From NCBI RefSeq assembly GCF_034190915.1, contig NW_026947486.1, positions 21,354,001 through 21,418,000 on the forward strand: DNA of 64,000 bases, read 5' to 3'. A program made the position numbers and the translations under genes. The DNA comes from Cavia porcellus (Eukaryota > Chordata > Mammalia > Rodentia > Caviidae). This document shows positions 11,601 through 25,297 of this stretch, one piece after another. Every line of letters starts with the position of its first letter. The stretch's first letter is position 1. The notes beneath the pieces are model-generated. The model worked only from the letters and a program-made list of their open reading frames with translations. It was not told the origin of the DNA and ran no database searches.

Positions 11601-14240
11601 TTCCCAGAGTCCTAAGGTCCAACATTGTGGGGATCTTAGGAGACACTCCTGTTCTCCCCTGGAAGAGCTGCAGTCTTCCACCCGTCCTCTGGTTACAGGG
11701 AGGGGAGATGCTGGCTTTGTTTCCCAGTGTACTAAGCAACAACATGGCATGGATCTCAGGAGACACTGGTAGATCTCTCCCTGGAAGGGCTGCAGTTGGC
11801 CACACTATGGCTGCTTACCAGGGAGGGGAGGTGCTGGCTTTGTTTCCCAGAGGCCTAAGCTCCAACATGGTATGGATCACAGGAGACACTTCTAGTTCTG
11901 CCCCTGGAAGGGATACTACTGCCTCTTACCATGGAGGGGAGGTGCTAGCTTGGCTTCTCAGAGTCCTAAGTTCAAACCTGGCTTTAATCTCAGGAGACAC
12001 TGTTGTCCTCCACCTGGCAGAGCTGCAGTCTGCCAACCTGCCTCTGCTTACAGGGAGGAGAGATGCTGGGTTGGCTTCCCAGAATCTGAAGTTCCAACAT
12101 GTAATGGATCTCAGGAGACACTGATAGTTGTCCCCCTGGAAGGACTGCAGTGGGCTAAACTACCTGCGCTCACCAGGGAGGGGAGGTGCTGCCTTGGCTT
12201 CCCAGAGTCCTAAGTTCCAACATGGCATGTATCTCAGGAGACAGTGCTAGATCTCTCCCTGAAAGGGCTGTGGTTGGCCACACTATGACTGCTTACCAGG
12301 GAGGGGAGGTGCTGCCTTGGCTTCCCAGAGTCCTAATCTCCAACATGACATGGATCTCAGGAGACACTGCTAGTTTTGCACCTGGAAGGGATGCAGTGGG
12401 CTAAACTACTGCCCTTAAAAGGGAGGGGAGGTGCTGACTTGGCTTCCCAGAGTCCTAAGGTCCAACATTGTGGGGATCTTAGGAGACACTCCTGTTCTCC
12501 CCTGGAAGAGCTGCAGTCTTCCACCCGTCCTCTGGTTACAGGGAGGGGAGATGCTGGCTTTGTTTCCCAGTGTACTAAGCAACAACATGGCATGGATCTC
12601 AGGAGACACTGGTAGATCTCTCCCTGGAAGGGCTGCAGTTGGCCACACTATGGCTGCTTACCAGGGAGGGGAGGTGCTGGCTTTGTTTCCCAGAGGCCTA
12701 AGCTCCAACATGGTATGGATCACAGGAGACACTTCTAGTTCTGCCCCTGGAAGGGATACTACTGCCGCTTACCATGGAGGGGAGGTGCTAGCTTGGCTTC
12801 TCAGAGTCCTAAGTTCAAACCTGGCTTTAATCTCAGGAGACACTGTTGTCCTCCACCTGGCAGAGCTGCAGTCTGCCAACCTGCCTCTGCTTACAGGGAG
12901 GAGAGATGCTGGGTTGGCTTCCCAGAATCTGAAGTTCCAACATGTAATGGATCTCAGGAGACACTGATAGTTGTCCCCCTGGAAGGACTGCAGTGGGCTA
13001 AACTACCTGCGCTCACCAGGGAGGGGAGGTGCTGCCTTGGCTTCCCAGAGTCCTAAGTTCCAACATGGCGTGTATCTCAGGAGACAGTGCTAGATCTCTC
13101 CCTGAAAGGGCTGTGGTTGGCCACACTACGACTGCTTACCAGGGAGGGGAGGTGCTGCCTTGGCTTCCCAGAGTCCTAATCTCCAACATGACATGGATCT
13201 CAGGAGACACTGCTAGTTTTGCACCTGGAAGGGATGCAGTGGGCTAAACTACTGCCCTTAAAAGGGAGGGGAGGTGCTGACTTGGCTTCCCAGAGTCCTA
13301 AGGTCCAACATTGAGGGCATCTTAGGAGACACTCCTGTTCTCCCCTGAAAGAGCTGCAGTCTTCCACCCGTCCTCTGGTTACAGGGAGGGGAGATGCTGG
13401 CTTTGTTTCCCAGTGTACTAAGCAACAACATGGCATGGATCTCAGGAGACACTGGTAGATCTCTCCCTGGAAGGGCTGCAGTTGGCCACACTATGGCTGC
13501 TTACCAGGGAGGGGAGGTGCTGGCTTTGTTTCCCAGAGGCCTAAGCTCCAACATGGTATGGATCACAGGAGACACTTCTAGTTCTGCCCCTGGAAGGGAT
13601 ACTACTGCCGCTTACCATGGAGGGGTGGTGCTAGCTTGGCTTCTCAGAGTCCTAAGTTCAAATGTGGCTTTAATCTCAGGAGACACTGTTGTCCTCCACA
13701 TGGCAGTGCTGCAGTCTGCCAACCTGCCTCTGCTTACAGGGAGGAGAGATGCTGGTTTGGCTTCCCAGAATCTGAAGTTCCAACATGTAATGGATCTCTG
13801 GAGACATTGATAGTTGTCCCCCTGGAAGGACTGCAGTGGGCTAAACTACCTGCGCTCACCAGGGAGGGGAGGTGCTGCCTTGGCTTCCCAGAGTCCTAAG
13901 TTCCAACATGGCGTGTTTCTCAGGAGACAGTGTTAGATCTCTCCCTGAAAGGGCTGTAGTTGGCCACACTACGACTGCTTACCAGGGAGGGGAGGTGCTG
14001 CCTTGGCTTCCCAGAGTCCTAAGTTCCAACATGGCGTGTATCTCAGGAGACAGTGCCAGATCTCTCCCTGAAAGGGCTGTAGTTGGCCACACTACGACTT
14101 CTTACCAGGGAGGGGAGGTGCTGCCTTGGCTTCTCAGAGGCCTAAGATACAACATGGCGTGGATCACAGGAGACACTGCTAGTTCTCCCCGTGGAAGGGA
14201 CACAGCGGTCTAAACTACTGCTGCTTACCATGGAGGGGAG
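8656..14240 (+). repeat. HOR unit B, 46-mer (5585 bp)
   Basis: The order is 1-9; 19-21; 23-29; 30a and 30b (10975, 11098); 31-39; 40/33 hybrid; 34-39; 40/33 hybrid; 34-39; duplicated 39; 40. It begins as a near-copy of unit A (offset 6920) but has a single 18-mer-region copy, and monomer 22 is missing at about 10030 exactly as in the second copy in unit A. It has three tandem 7-mers (monomer 34 at 11588, 12431 and 13274). It is therefore related to unit A by loss of one 18-mer and gain of one 7-mer. Confidence 0.85.
11588..14116 (+). repeat. 7-mer subrepeat, three copies
   Basis: Monomer 34 anchors are at 11588, 12431 and 13274, each 843 bp apart. The first two copies have CAACATTGTGGGG in monomer 34 and the third has CAACATTGAGGGC, as does the second copy in unit A. 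The third also has CAAATGTGGC in monomer 37, where the first two have CAAACCTGGC. The terminal copy is therefore again the distinct one. Confidence 0.88.
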
Positions 14241-15337
14241 GTGCTAGCTTGGCTTCTCAGTGTCCTAAGTTCAAACATGGCTTTAATCTCAGGAGACACT
14301 GTTGTCCTCGCCCTGCCAGGGCTGCAGTCTGCGAACCTGCCTCCCCTTACAGGGAGGAGAGTAGCTGGCTTGGCTTTCCAGTATCTGAAGTTCCAACATG
14401 GAGTGGATCTCAGGAGACATTGCTCGTTCTCCCCCTGGAAGGACTGAGGTGGGCTAAACTACCTGTTCTTACCAGGGATGTGAGGTGCTGGCTTGGCTTC
14501 CCAGAGACCTAACTTCCAGCATGGCGTGATCTCAGGAGACAGTGCTAGATCTCTCTCTGAAAGGGCTGTAGTGGGCCACACTACCTCCACTTACCAGGAA
14601 TGGGAGGTGCTGGCTTGGCTTCCCAGAGTCCTAATCTCCAACATGACATGGATCTCCGGAGACACTGCTAGTTTTGCACCTGGAAGGGATTCAGTGGCTA
14701 CACTACTGCCCTTAAAATGGAGGGTAGGTGCTGGTTTTTCTTGCCAGAGCCCTAATTTCGCACATGTCGTGGAACTCAGGAGACAGTGCTGTTCTCCCCC
14801 TGGAAGGGCTGCAGTCTGTCAACCTGCCTCCACTTACAGGGAGGAGAGATGCTTGCTTGGCTTCCCAGAATCTGAAGTTCAAACATGGAGTGGATCTCAG
14901 GAGACATTGCTAGTTCTCCCCCTGGAAGGACCTCAGTGGGTTAAATTACCGGCGCTTACCAGGGAGGAGACGTGCTGACTTGGCTTCCCAGAGTCCTAAG
15001 TTCTAACATGGCGGGGATCTCAGGAGACACTCCTGTTCTGCCCTGGAAGGGCTGCAGTCTGCCACCTGGCCTCTGCTTACAGGGAGGGGAAATGCTGGCT
15101 TTGTTTCCCAGAGTACGAAGTACCAGCATGGCATGGATCTCAGGAGACACTGCTAGATCTCTCCCTGGAAGGGGTGCAGGTGGCCACACCACAGCTGCTT
15201 ACCAGGGAGGGGTGGTGCTGGCTTGGTTTCCCTGAGGCCTAAGCTCCAACATGGCATGGATCACAGGAGAAACTGCTAGTTCTCCCCCTAGAAGGGATAC
15301 AGTGGTCTGAAGTACTGCCGCTTACCATGGACGGGAG

Positions 15338-18300
15338 GTGCTAGATTGCCTTCCCAGAGTCCTAAGTTCAAACATGACTTTAATCTCAGGAGACACTGTT
15401 GTCTTCCCCCTGCCAGGGCTGCAGTCTGCCAACCTGCCTCCGCTTACGGGGAGGAGAGCTTATGGCTTGGCTACCCAGAATCTGAAGTTCCAACATGGAG
15501 TGGATCTCAGGAGGCATTGGTTGTTGTCTCCCTGGAAGGACTGCAGTGGGCTACATTACCTCCACTTGCTAGGTAGGGGAGGTGCTGGCTTGGTTTCCCT
15601 GAGGCCTAAGCTCCAACATGGCATGGATCTCAGGAGACACTGCTAGATCTCTCTATGGAAGGGCTGCTTGGGCCACACTATGGCTGCTTACCAGGGAGAG
15701 GAGCTGCTGGCTTGGTTTCCCTGAGGCCTAAGCTCCAACATGGCGTGGATCCCAGGAGACACTGTTGTCCTTCCCCTGGAAGTGCTGTGTTCTGCCAACC
15801 TGCCTCTGCTTACAAGGAGAAAAGATTTTGTCTTGGCTTCCCAGAGTCCTAAATTCCAGCATGGCGTGTATCTCAGGAGACAGTGCAAGATCTCTCCCTG
15901 AAAGGGCTGTAGTGGGCCATACTACCTCCACTTACTAGGGAGGGGAGGTGCTGGCTTGGTTTCCCTGAGGCCTATGCTCCAACATGGCATGGATCTCAGG
16001 AGACACCGCTAGATCTCTCTCTGGAAGGGCTGCAGTGGTCCACACTACTGTCGCTTAACATTGAGGGGAGGTGCTGCCTTGGCTTCCCAGAGTCCTAAGT
16101 TCCAACATGGCGTGGATCTCAGGAGACACTGTTGTGCTCCCCCTGGAAGTGTTGAATTCTGCCAACCTGCCCCTGCTTACAGGGTGAAGAGATTTTGTCT
16201 TGGCTTCCCAGAGTCCTAACTTCCAGCATGGCGTGTATCTCAGGAGACAGTGCAAGATCTCTCCCTGAAAGGGCTGTAGTGGGCCACACTACCTCCACTT
16301 ACTAGGGAGGGGAGGTGCTGGCTTGGCCTCCCTGAGGCCTAAGCTCCAACATGGCATGGATCACAGGAGACACTGCTAGTTCTCCTCCTGGAAGGGATAC
16401 AGTGGTCTGAACTACTGCTGCTTACCATGGAGGGGAGGTGCTAGCTTGGCTTTGCAGAGTCCTAAGTTCAAACATGGCTTTAATCTCAGGAGATTGTGTT
16501 GTCCTCCCCCTGCCAGGGCTGCAATCTGCCAACCTGCCTCCGCTTACAGGGAGGAGAGATGCTGGCTTGGCTTCCCAGAATCTAAAGTTCCAACATGGAG
16601 TGGATCTCAGGAGACATTGCTAGTTGTCTCCCTGGAAGGACTGCAGTGGGCTAAACTACCTGCGCTTACCAGGGAGGGGAGGTGCTGCCTTGGCTTACCA
16701 GAGTCCTAAGTTCCAACATGGCGTGGATCGCAGGAGACACTGCTAGTTCTCCCCCTGGAAGGGATACAGTGGGCTGAACTACTGCCACTTATCATGGAGG
16801 GGAGGTGCTATCTTGGCTTCCCAGAGTCCTAAGTTCCAACATGGCGTGGATCTCAGAAGACACTGTTGTCCTCCCCCTGGAAGTGCTGAATTCTGCCAAC
16901 TTGCCTCTGCTTACAGGGAGAAGAGATTTTGTCTTGGCTTCCCAGAGTCCTAACTTCCAGCATGGCGTGTATCTCAGGATACACTGCTAGATCTCTCCCC
17001 CTAATGGGCTGTAGTGGGCCACACTCCCTCCACTTACCAGGGATGGGAGGTGCTGGCTTGGCTTCCCAGTGTCCTAATCTCCAACATGACATGGATCTCA
17101 GGAGACACTGCTAGTTTTGCACCTGGAAGGGATGCAGTGGGCTAAACTACTGCCCTTAAAAGGGAGGGGATGTGCTGACTTGGCTTCCCAGAGTCCTAAG
17201 TTCCAACATTGTGGGGATCTTAGGAGACACTCCTGTTCTCCCCTGGAAGAGCTGCAGTCTTCCACCCGTCCTCTGGTTACAGGGAGGGGAGATGCTGGCT
17301 TTGTTTCCCAGTGTACTAAGCAACAACATGGCATGGATCTCAGGAGACACTGGTAGATCTCTCCCTGGAAAGGCTGCAGTTGGCCACACTACGGCTGCTT
17401 ACCAGGGAGGGGAGATGCTGGCTTTGTTTCCCAGAGGCCTAAGCTCCAACATGGTATGGATCACAGGAGACACTTCTAGTTCTGCCCCTGGAAGGGATAC
17501 TACGTTGGAGGGGAGGTGCTAGCTTGGCTTCTCAGAGTCCTAAGTTCAAACATGGCTTTAATCTCAGGAGACACTGTTGTCTTCCCCCTGCCAGGGCTGC
17601 AGTCTGCCAACCTGCCTCCGCTTACGGGGAGGAGAGCTGCTGGCTTGGCTTCCCAGAATCTGAAGTTCCAACATGGAGTGGATCTCAGGAGACATTGCTT
17701 GTTGTCTCCCTGGAAGGACTGCAGTGGGCTACATTACCTCCACTTGCTAGGTAGGGGAGGTGCTGGCTTGGTTTCCCTGAGGCCTAAGCTCCAACATGGC
17801 ATGGATCTCAGGAGACACTGCTAGATCTCTCTATGGAAGGGCTGCTTGGGCCACACTATGGCTGCTTACCAGGGAGAGGAGCTGCTGGCTTGGTTTCCCT
17901 GAGGCCTAAGCTCCAACATGGCGTGGATCCCAGGAGACACTGTTGTCCTTCCCCTGGAAGTGCTGTGTTCTGCCAACCTGCCTCTGCTTACAAGGAGAAA
18001 AGATTTTGTCTTGGCTTCCCAGAGTCCTAAATTCCAGCATGGCGTGTATCTCAGGAGACAGTGCAAGATCTCTCCCTGAAAGGGCTGTAGTGGGCCATAC
18101 TACCTCCACTTACTAGGGAGGGGAGGTGCTGGCTTGGTTTCCCTGAGGCCTATGCTCCAACATGGCATGGATCTCAGGAGACACTGCTAGATCTCTCTCT
18201 GGAAGGGCTGCAGTGGTCCACACTACTGTCGCTTAACATTGAGGGGAGGTGCTGCCTTGGCTTCCCAGAGTCCTAAGTTCCAACATGGCGTGGATCTCAG

Positions 18301-21066
18301 GAGACACTGTTGTGCTCCCCCTGGAAGTGTTGAATTCTGCCAACCTGCCCCTGCTTACAGGGTGAAGAGATTTTGTCTTGGCTTCCCAGAGTCCTAACTT
18401 CCAGCATGGGGTGTATCTCAGGAGACAGTGCAAGATCTCTCCCTGAAAGGGCTGTAGTGGGCCACACTACCTCCACTTACTAGGGAGGGGAGGTGCTGGC
18501 TTGGCCTCCCTGAGGCCTAAGCTCCAACATGGCATGGATCACAGGAGACACTGCTAGTTCTCCTCCTGGAAGGGATACAGTGGTCTGAACTACTGCTGCT
18601 TACCATGGAGGGGAGGTGCTAGCTTGGCTTTGCAGAGTCCTAAGTTCAAACATGGCTTTAATCTCAGGAGATTGTGTTGTCCTCCCCCTGCCAGGGCTGC
18701 AATCTGCCAACCTGCCTCCGCTTACAGGGAGGAGAGATGCTGGCTTGGCTTCCCAGAATCTAAAGTTCCAACATGGAGTGGATCTCAGGAGACATTGCTA
18801 GTTGTCTCCCTGGAAGGACTGCAGTGGGCTAAACTACCTGCGCTTACCAGGGAGGGGAGGTGCTGCCTTGGCTTACCAGAGTCCTAAGTTCCAACATGGC
18901 GTGGATCGCAGGAGACACTGCTAGTTCTCCCCCTGGAAGGGATACAGTGGGCTGAACTACTGCCACTTATCATGGAGGGGAGGTGCTATCTTGGCTTCCC
19001 AGAGTCCTAAGTTCCAACATGGCGTGGATCTCAGAAGACACTGTTGTCCTCCCCCTGGAAGTGCTGAATTCTGCCAACTTGCCTCTGCTTACAGGGAGAA
19101 GAGATTTTGTCTTGGCTTCCCAGAGTCCTAACTTCCAGCATGGCGTGTATCTCAGGATACACTGCTAGATCTCTCCCCCTAATGGGCTGTAGTGGGCCAC
19201 ACTCCCTCCACTTACCAGGGATGGGAGGTGCTGGCTTGGCTTCCCAGTGTCCTAATCTCCAACATGACATGGATCTCAGGAGACACTGCTAGTTTTGCAC
19301 CTGGAAGGGATGCAGTGGGCTAAACTACTGCCCTTAAAAGGGAGGGGATGTGCTGACTTGGCTTCCCAGAGTCCTAAGTTCCAACATTGTGGGGATCTTA
19401 GGAGACACTCCTGTTCTCCCCTGGAAGAGCTGCAGTCTTCCACCCGTCCTCTGGTTACAGGGAGGGGAGATGCTGGCTTTGTTTCCCAGTGTACTAAGCA
19501 ACAACATGGCATGGATCTCAGGAGACACTGGTAGATCTCTCCCTGGAAAGGCTGCAGTTGGCCACACTACGGCTGCTTACCAGGGAGGGGAGATGCTGGC
19601 TTTGTTTCCCAGAGGCCTAAGCTCCAACATGGTATGGATCACAGGAGACACTTCTAGTTCTGCCCCTGGAAGGGATACTACGTTGGAGGGGAGGTGCTAG
19701 CTTGGCTTCTCAGAGTCCTAAGTTCAAACATGGCTTTAATCTCAGGAGACACTGTTGTCTTCCCCCTGCCAGGGCTGCAGTCTGCCAACCTGCCTCCGCT
19801 TACGGGGAGGAGAGCTGCTGGCTTAGCTTCCCAGAATCTGAAGTTCCAACATGGAGTGGATCTCAGGAGACATTGCTTGTTGTCCCCCTGGAAGGACTGC
19901 AGTGGGCTACATTACCTCCACTTGCTAGGTAGGGGAGGTGCTGGCTTGGTTTCCCTGAGGCCTAAGCTCCAACATGGCATGGATCTCAGGAGACACTGCT
20001 AGATCTCTCTATGGAAGGGCTGCTTGGGCCACACTATGGCTGCTTACCAGGGAGAGGAGCTGCTGGCTTGGTTTCCCTGAGGCCTAAGCTCCAACATGGC
20101 GTGGATCCCAGGAGACACTGTTGTCCTTCCCCTGGAAGTGCTGTGTTCTGCCAACCTGCCTCTGCTTACAAGGAGAAAAGATTTTGTCTTGGCTTCCCAG
20201 AGTCCTAAATTCCAGCATGGCGTGTATCTCAGGAGACAGTGCAAGATCTCTCCCTGAAAGGGCTGTAGTGGGCCATACTACCTCCACTTACTAGGGAGGG
20301 GAGGTGCTGGCTTGGTTTCCCTGAGGCCTATGCTCCAACATGGCATGGATCTCAGGAGACACTGCTAGATCTCTCTCTGGAAGGGCTGCAGTGGTCCACA
20401 CTACTGCCGCTTAACATTGAGGGGAGGTGCTGCCTTGGCTTCCCAGAGTCCTAAGTTCCAACATGGCGTGGATCTCAGGAGACACTGTTGTGCTCCCCCT
20501 GGAAGTGTTGAATTCTGCCAACCTGCCCCTGCTTACAGGGTGAAGAGATTTTGTCTTGGCTTCCCAGAGTCCTAACTTCCAGCATGGCGTGTATCTCAGG
20601 AGACAGTGCAAGATCTCTCCCTGAAAGGGCTGTAGTGGGCCACACTACCTCCACTTACTAGGGAGGGGAGGTGCTGGCTTGGCCTCCCTGAGGCCTAAGC
20701 TCCAACATGGCATGGATCACAGGAGACACTGCTAGTTCTCCTCCTGGAAGGGATACAGTGGTCTGAACTACTGCTGCTTACCATGGAGGGGAGGTGCTAG
20801 CTTGGCTTTGCAGAGTCCTAAGTTCAAACATGGCTTTAATCTCAGGAGATTGTGTTGTCCTCCCCCTGCCAGGGCTCCAATCTGCCAACCTGCCTCGGCT
20901 TACAGGGAGGAGAGATGCTGGCTTGGCTTCCCAGAATCTAAAGTTCCAACATGGAGTGGATCTCAGGAGACATTGCTAGTTGTCTCCCTGGAAGGACTGC
21001 AGTGGGCTAAACTACCTGCGCTTACCAGGGAGGGGAGGTGCTGCCTTGGCTTACCAGAGTCCTAAG
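15338..21066 (+). repeat. 18-mer subrepeat, nearly three tandem copies
   Basis: Monomer 19 occurs at 15338, 17516 and 19694. The first two copies are complete (2178 bp each) and the third ends near monomer 30. The private junction GATACTACGTTGGAGG is repeated near 17501 and 19679. The copies are almost identical over about 15.5-21.07 kb. The first copy differs at its left edge (GCATTGGTTGTTG near 15513; GATTGCC head). The copy in unit A (2833-5010) has the same junction, so it shares the founding crossover. Confidence 0.88.
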
Positions 21067-21528
21067 GTCCAACATGGCATGGATCGCAGGAGACACTGCT
21101 AGTTCTCCCCCTGGAAGGGTTACAGTGGGCTGAACAACTGCCACTTACCATGGAGGGGAGGTGCTATCTTGGCTTCCCAGAGTCCTAACTTCCAACATGG
21201 CGTGGATCTCAGAAGACACTGTTGTCCTCCCCCTGGAAGTGCTGAATTCTGCCAACTTGCCTCTGCTTACAGGGAGAAGAGATTTTTGTCTTAGCTTCCC
21301 AGAGTCCTAACTTCCAGCATGGCGTGTATCTCAGGATACACTGCTAGATCTCTCCCCCTAATGGGCTGTAGTTGGCCACACTCCCTCCACTTACCAGGGA
21401 TGGGAGGTGCTGGCTTGGCTTCCCAGAGTCCTAATCTCCAACATGACATGGATCTCAGGAGACACTGCTAGTTTTGCACCTGGAAGGGATGCAGTGGGCT
21501 AAACTACTGCCCTTAAAAGGGAGGGGAG

Positions 21529-23092
21529 GTGCTAACTTGGCTTCCCAGAGTCCTAAGGTCCAACATTGTGGGGATCTTAGGAGACACTCCTGTTCTCCCC
21601 TGGAAGAGCTGCAGTCTTCCACCCATCCTCTGGTTACAGGGAGGGGAGATGCTGGATTTGTTTCCCAGTGTACTAAGCAACAACATGGCATGGATCTCAG
21701 GAGACACTGGTAGATCTCTCCCTGGAAGGGCTGCAGTTGGCCACACTATGGCTGCTTACCAGGGAGGGGAGGTGCTGGCTTTGTTTCCCAGAGGCCTAAG
21801 CTCCAACATGGTATGGATCACAGGAGACACTTCTAGTTCTGCCCCTGGAAGGGATACTACTGCCGCTTACCATGGAGGGGAGGTGCTAGCTTGGCTTCTC
21901 AGAGTCCTAAGTTCAAACCTGGCTTTAATCTCAGGAGACACTGTTGTCCTCCACCTGGCAGAGCTGCAGTCTGCCAACCTGCCTCTGCTTACAGGGAGGA
22001 GAGATGCTGGGTTGGCTTCCCAGAATCTGAAATTCCAACATGTAATGGATCTCAGGAGACACTGATAGTTGTCCCCCTGGAAGGACTGCAGTGGGCTAAA
22101 CTACCTGCGCTCACCAGGGAGGGGAGGTGCTGCCTTGGCTTCCCAGAGTCCTAAGTTCCAACATGGCGTGTATCTCAGGAGACAGTGCTAGATCTCTCCC
22201 TGAAAGGGCTGTGGTTGGCCACACTACGACTGCTTACCAGGGAGGGGAGGTGCTGCCTTGGCTTCCCAGAGTCCTAATCTCCAACATGACATGGATCTCA
22301 GGAGACACTGCTAGTTTTGCACCTGGAAGGGATGCAGTGGGCTAAACTACTGCCCTTAAAAGGGAGGGGAGGTGCTGACTTGGCTTCCCAGAGTCCTAAG
22401 GTCCAACATTGTGGGGATCTTAGGAGACACTCCTGTTCTCCCCTGGAAGAGCTGCAGTCTTCCACCCGTCCTCTGGTTACAGGGAGGGGAGATGCTGGCT
22501 TTCTTTCCCAGTGTACTAAGCAACAACATGGCATGGATCTCAGGAGACACTGGTAGATCTCTCCCTGGAAGGGCTGCAGTTGGCCACACTATGGCTGCTT
22601 ACCAGGGAGGGGAGGTGGTGGCTTTGTTTCCCAGAGGCCTAAGCTCCAACATGGTATGGATCACAGGAGACACTTCTAGTTCTGCCCCTGGAAGGGATAC
22701 TACTGCCGCTTACCATGGAGGGGAGGTGCTAGCTTGGCTTCTCAGAGTCCTAAGTTCAAATGTGGCTTTAATCTCAGGAGACACTGTTGTCCTCCACATG
22801 GCAGTGCTTCAGTCTGCCAACCTGCCTCTGCTTACAGGGAGGAGAGATGCTGGTTTGGCTTCCCAGAATCTGAAGTTCCAACATGTAATGGATCTCAGGA
22901 GACATTGATAGTTGTCCCCCTGGAAGGACTGCAGTGGGCTAAACTACCTGCGCTCACCAGGGAGGGGAGGTGTTGCCTTGGCTTCCCAGAGTCCTAAGTT
23001 CCAACATGGCGTGTATCTCAGGAGACAGTGCTAGATCTCTCCCTGAAAGGGCTGTAGTTGGCCACACTACGACTGCTTACCAGGGAGAGGAG
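21529..23092 (+). repeat. 7-mer subrepeat, two copies in unit C
   Basis: Monomer 34 anchors are at 21529 and 22372 (843 bp). The second copy has CAAATGTGGC in monomer 37 and CACATGGCAG (about 22796), as at 13698 in unit B. Here monomer 39 (22970) passes directly to 40 (23093), without the duplicated 39 seen in units A and B. Confidence 0.85.
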
Positions 23093-25297
23093 GTGTTGCC
23101 TTGGCTTCCCAGAGGCCTAAGCTCCAGCATGGCGTGGATCACAGGAGACACTGCTAGTTCTCCCCGTGGAAGTGATACAGCGGTCTAAACTCCTGCTGCT
23201 TCCCATGGAGGGGAGGTGCTAGCTTGGCTTCCCAGTGTCCTAAGTTCAAACATGGCTTTAATCTCAGGAGACACTGTTGTCCTCCCCCTGCCAGTGCTGC
23301 AGTCTGTGAACCTGCCTCCCCTTACAGGGAGGAGAGTAGCTGGCTTGGCTTTCCAGTATCTGAAGTTCCAACATGGAGTGGACCTCAGGAGACATTGCTG
23401 GTTCTCCCCCTGGAAGGACTGAGGTGGGCTAAACTACCTGTTCTTACCAGGGATGTGAGGTGCTGGCTTGGCTTCCCAGAGACCTAACTTCCAGCATGGC
23501 GTGTATCTCAGGAGACAGTGCTAGATCTCTCTCTGAAAGGGCTGTAGTGGGCCACACTACCTCCACTTACCAGGAATGGGAGGTGCTGGCTTGGCTTCCC
23601 AGAGTCCTAATCTCCAACATGACATGGATCTCAGGAGACACTGCTAGTTTTGCACCTGGAAGGGATTCAGTGGCTACACTACTGCCCTTAAAATGGAGGG
23701 TAGGTGCTGGTTTTTCTTGGCAGAGCCCTAATTTCGCACATGTCGTGGAACTCAGGAGACAGTGCTGTTCTCCCCCTGGAAGGGCTGCAGTCTGCCAACC
23801 TGCCTCCGCTTACAGGGAGGAGAGATGCTTGCTTGGCTTCCCAGAATCTGAAGTTCAAACATGGAGTGGATCTCAGGAGACACTGCTAGTTCTCCCCCTG
23901 CAAGGACCTCAGTGGGTTAAATTACCGGCGCTTACCAGGGAGGAGACCTGCTGACTTGGCTTCCCAGAGTCCTAAGTTCTAACATGGCGGGGATCTCAGG
24001 AGACACTCCTGTTCTCCCCTGGAAGGGCTGCAGTCTGCCACCCGGCCTCTGCTTACAGGGAGGGGAAATGCTGGCTTTGTTTCCCAGAGTACGAAGTACC
24101 AGCATGGCATGGATCTCAGGAGACACTGCTAGATCTCTCCCTGGAAGGGGTGCAGGTGGCCACACTACAGCTGCTTACCAGGGAGGGGTGGTCCTGGCTC
24201 GGTTTCCCTGAGGCCTAAGCTCCAACATGGCATGGATCACAGGAGAAACTGCTAGTTCTCCCCCTGGAAGGGATACAGTGGTCTGTAGTACTGCCGCTTA
24301 CCATGGACGGGAGGTGCTAGATTGCCTTCCCAGAGTCCTAAGTTCAAACATGGCTTTAATCTCAGGAGACACTGTTGTCTTCCCCCTGCCAGGGCTTCAG
24401 TCTGCCAACCTGCCTCCGCTTACGGGGAGGAGAGCTGCTGGCTTGGCTTCCCAGAATCTGAAGTTCCAACATGGAGTGGATCTCAGGAGACATTGCTTGT
24501 TGTCCCCCTGGAAGGACTGCAGTGGGCTACATTACCTCCACTTGCTAGGTAGGGGAGGTGCTGGCTTGGTTTCCCTGAGGCCTAAGCTCCAACATGGCAT
24601 GGATCTCAGGAGACACTGCTAGATCTCTCTCTGGAAGGGCTGCTTGGGCCACACTATGGCTGCTTACCAGGGAGGGGAGCTGCTGGCTTGGTTTCCCTGA
24701 GGCCTAAGCTCCAACATGGCGTGGATCCCAGGAGACACTGTTGTCCTTCCCCTGGAAGTGCTGTGTTCGGCCAACCTGCCTCTGCTTACAAGGAGAAAAG
24801 GTTTTGTCTTGGCTTCCCAGAGTCCTAAATTCCAGCATGGCGTGTATCTCAGGAGACAGTGCAAGATCTCTCCCTGAAAGGGATGTAGTGGGCCATACTA
24901 CCTCCACTTACTAGGGAGGGGAGGTGCTGGCTTGGTTTCCCTGAGGCCTATGCTCCAACATGGCATGGATCTCAGGAGACACTGCTAGAACTCTCTCTGG
25001 AAGGGCTGCAGTGGTCCACACTACTGCCGCTTAACATTGAGGGGAGGTGCTGCCTTGGCTTCCCAGAGTCCTAAGTTCCAACATGGCGTGGATCTCAGGA
25101 GACACTGTTGTGCTCCCACTGGAAGTGCTGAATTCTGCCAACCTGCCTCTGCTTATAGGGTGAAGAGATTTTGTCTTGGCTTTCCAGAGTCCTAACTTCC
25201 AGCATGGCGTGTATCTCAGGAGACAGTGCAAGATCTCTCCCTGAAAGGGCTGTAGTGGGCCACACTACCTCCACTTACTAGGGAGGGGAGGTGCTGG

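Larger units (their letters stand above)
14241..23215 (+). repeat. HOR unit C, 74-mer (8975 bp)
   Basis: This is the longest unit in the window. The order is 1-9; 19-36; 19-36; 19-30; 31-39; 40/33 hybrid; 34-39; 40. The 18-mer is present almost three times in tandem (monomer 19 at 15338, 17516 and 19694, each 2178 bp apart), followed by two 7-mers (monomer 34 at 21529 and 22372). A private extra T lies near 21283 in monomer 32, where the other copies have four T residues. Near 21066 the sequence changes from the 18-mer type (AAGTTCC) to AAGGTCC and then follows the unit-A type of monomers 31-39, which marks the right edge of the 18-mer amplification. Confidence 0.86.

Noticed and set aside
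23460..23954. A 164-codon open frame conserved in many units
   Set aside because: Conservation is at the DNA level and equally strong in non-coding frames, as expected from HOR homogenisation. Indels in sister copies (for example the missing base near 14528) break the frame without other consequences.
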